DNA from: Undaria pinnatifida
Lineage: Eukaryota; Sar; Phaeophyceae; Laminariales; Alariaceae
Reading direction: 5' to 3'
DNA length: 64,000 nucleotides
NCBI GenBank assembly: GCA_012845835.1
Contig: JABAKD010000035.1
Span: forward strand, 454,246 to 518,245
This document shows, one piece after another, positions 63,363-64,000 of the stretch (position 1 is its first letter; each line of letters starts with the position of its first letter). A model generated the notes under the pieces. That model made no database searches. It had not been told where the DNA came from and saw only the letters and a program-made list of their open reading frames with translations. The position numbers and the translations under genes were made by a program.

Positions 63363-64000
63363 GGGCCCGAATCAACGAGGAACTTGCAAAATCGAATTTC
63401 GATTTTTTTTAATACAATTTTATTTAATTTGCATCTGATTGGTCAAGAAATGAATCACCAAGCAGGCATTCTCAGAATTATTACGAAAAATCAAATTCAA
63501 CAAAGCAGTAAAAAAAGACTTTCTTGGTCGAATTTAGTCGAAAATCGAAATTGAATTTAGGGAGTTTGTCCACTTAGACATGGCTTGTTCTGTGTAACCG
63601 AAGCCGGCCACGCGAATTGGTGCCATGTCGTCGGCTGATTGAGAGGCGACAAGCCAACATTGCGAGAGGTAGGACCACCGGAGCAGCCGCAGCGCGGCCT
63701 CCAAAGGTCCTTAGCACAGCGTAGACCGCCTGCGACGCTTCGAAAGCAACCGAGACCGCCGCAAACCCAGTTTTTCGTCGCCCTGCACCTCGAAAGTTAC
63801 ACGACCAACTACCACATGATGAATTCGCTCAGAAGTTCTACCGCTATATCCCCGTCGCTGCTGCCCGTGTCGGGCGGCGGGGTGGCGCCAGCCCATCCAA
63901 GAGACACCTAGAGCCATAGCCTCCGAGCCGCTGCCGGCCAAAAGAATCTGCGGCTAGCCGCGGCGCTCCGGGGAGGACGCGAGCCCAGTGTTGTTCCATT
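63363..64000. mobile_element. Tourist-like MITE A, copy 3 (runs off the window, diverges near its end)
   Basis: Starts GGGCCCGAATCAACGAGGAA and follows copies 1 and 2 up to GACGCGAGCC at 63985. The last 15 bases (CAGTGTTGTTCCATT) do not match the other copies (ATCGCTCGCCTCGGT). Either another insertion, a truncation or an assembly join begins here. Confidence 0.8.

Overview
The window is repeat-dense nuclear eukaryotic DNA. Supporting this are GT-AG introns, LINE, Helitron, hAT-type and PIF/Harbinger-type transposons, LTR-element fossils and tRNA-like SINE heads, and the absence of operons or ribosome-binding sites. The reverse transcriptase around 15.4-17.3 kb, the tyrosine recombinase around 14.8-15.3 kb, the DDE transposase around 19.6-22.3 kb and introns of 700-900 bp resemble what I know from brown algae and other stramenopiles. 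That assignment rests on memory of those families and was not searched. No rRNA, CRISPR array or intact tRNA gene was seen. Host coding content is very low: two reasonably supported genes and a few doubtful ones.

Layout. 0-7.8 kb: a possible decayed reverse-transcriptase fragment, a 183-bp inverted-repeat element, and an internally reduced Ty1/copia fossil with paired 428-bp LTRs, among dispersed repeats. 7.8-12.5 kb: a head-to-tail chain of three ~590-bp non-autonomous elements and two LINE copies, all ending in the same GAGTAC-like word plus a C-run. 12.5-19.0 kb: short repeats, a tyrosine-recombinase fossil, a second decayed LINE and a ~265-bp degenerate satellite. 19.6-22.3 kb: a broken DDE transposase on the minus strand. 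22.5-31 kb: satellites and a 1.55-kb hAT-like element built from CGGGT arrays, inserted at the centre of a palindrome.

31-35 kb: the first exon of a Cys-rich host gene, then a Helitron relic in which a Pif1-like helicase end runs into a proline-rich linker and an OTU protease domain, then a small inverted-repeat element. 35-43 kb: one doubtful ORF, one possible two-exon gene on the minus strand, a GC-rich repeat, a second hAT-like element (8-bp target duplication AAAATAAC) and a ~530-bp repeat family. 43.4-45.8 kb: a Ty3/gypsy fossil with a chromodomain. 46-57 kb: more copies of the GC-rich and ~530-bp families, three diverged copies of a Gln-rich ORF family, tRNA-like SINE heads, G-rich repeats and a second OTU relic. 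58-64 kb: a multi-exon Cys-rich gene whose last visible intron holds a 1041-bp-period tandem array of a TTA-flanked Tourist-like element.

The window reads as a transposon graveyard around a few host exons. Three patterns stand out: the C-run chain of elements with a shared 3' end, several inverted-repeat elements in which a short motif is multiplied into long internal arrays, and the helicase-OTU fusion.
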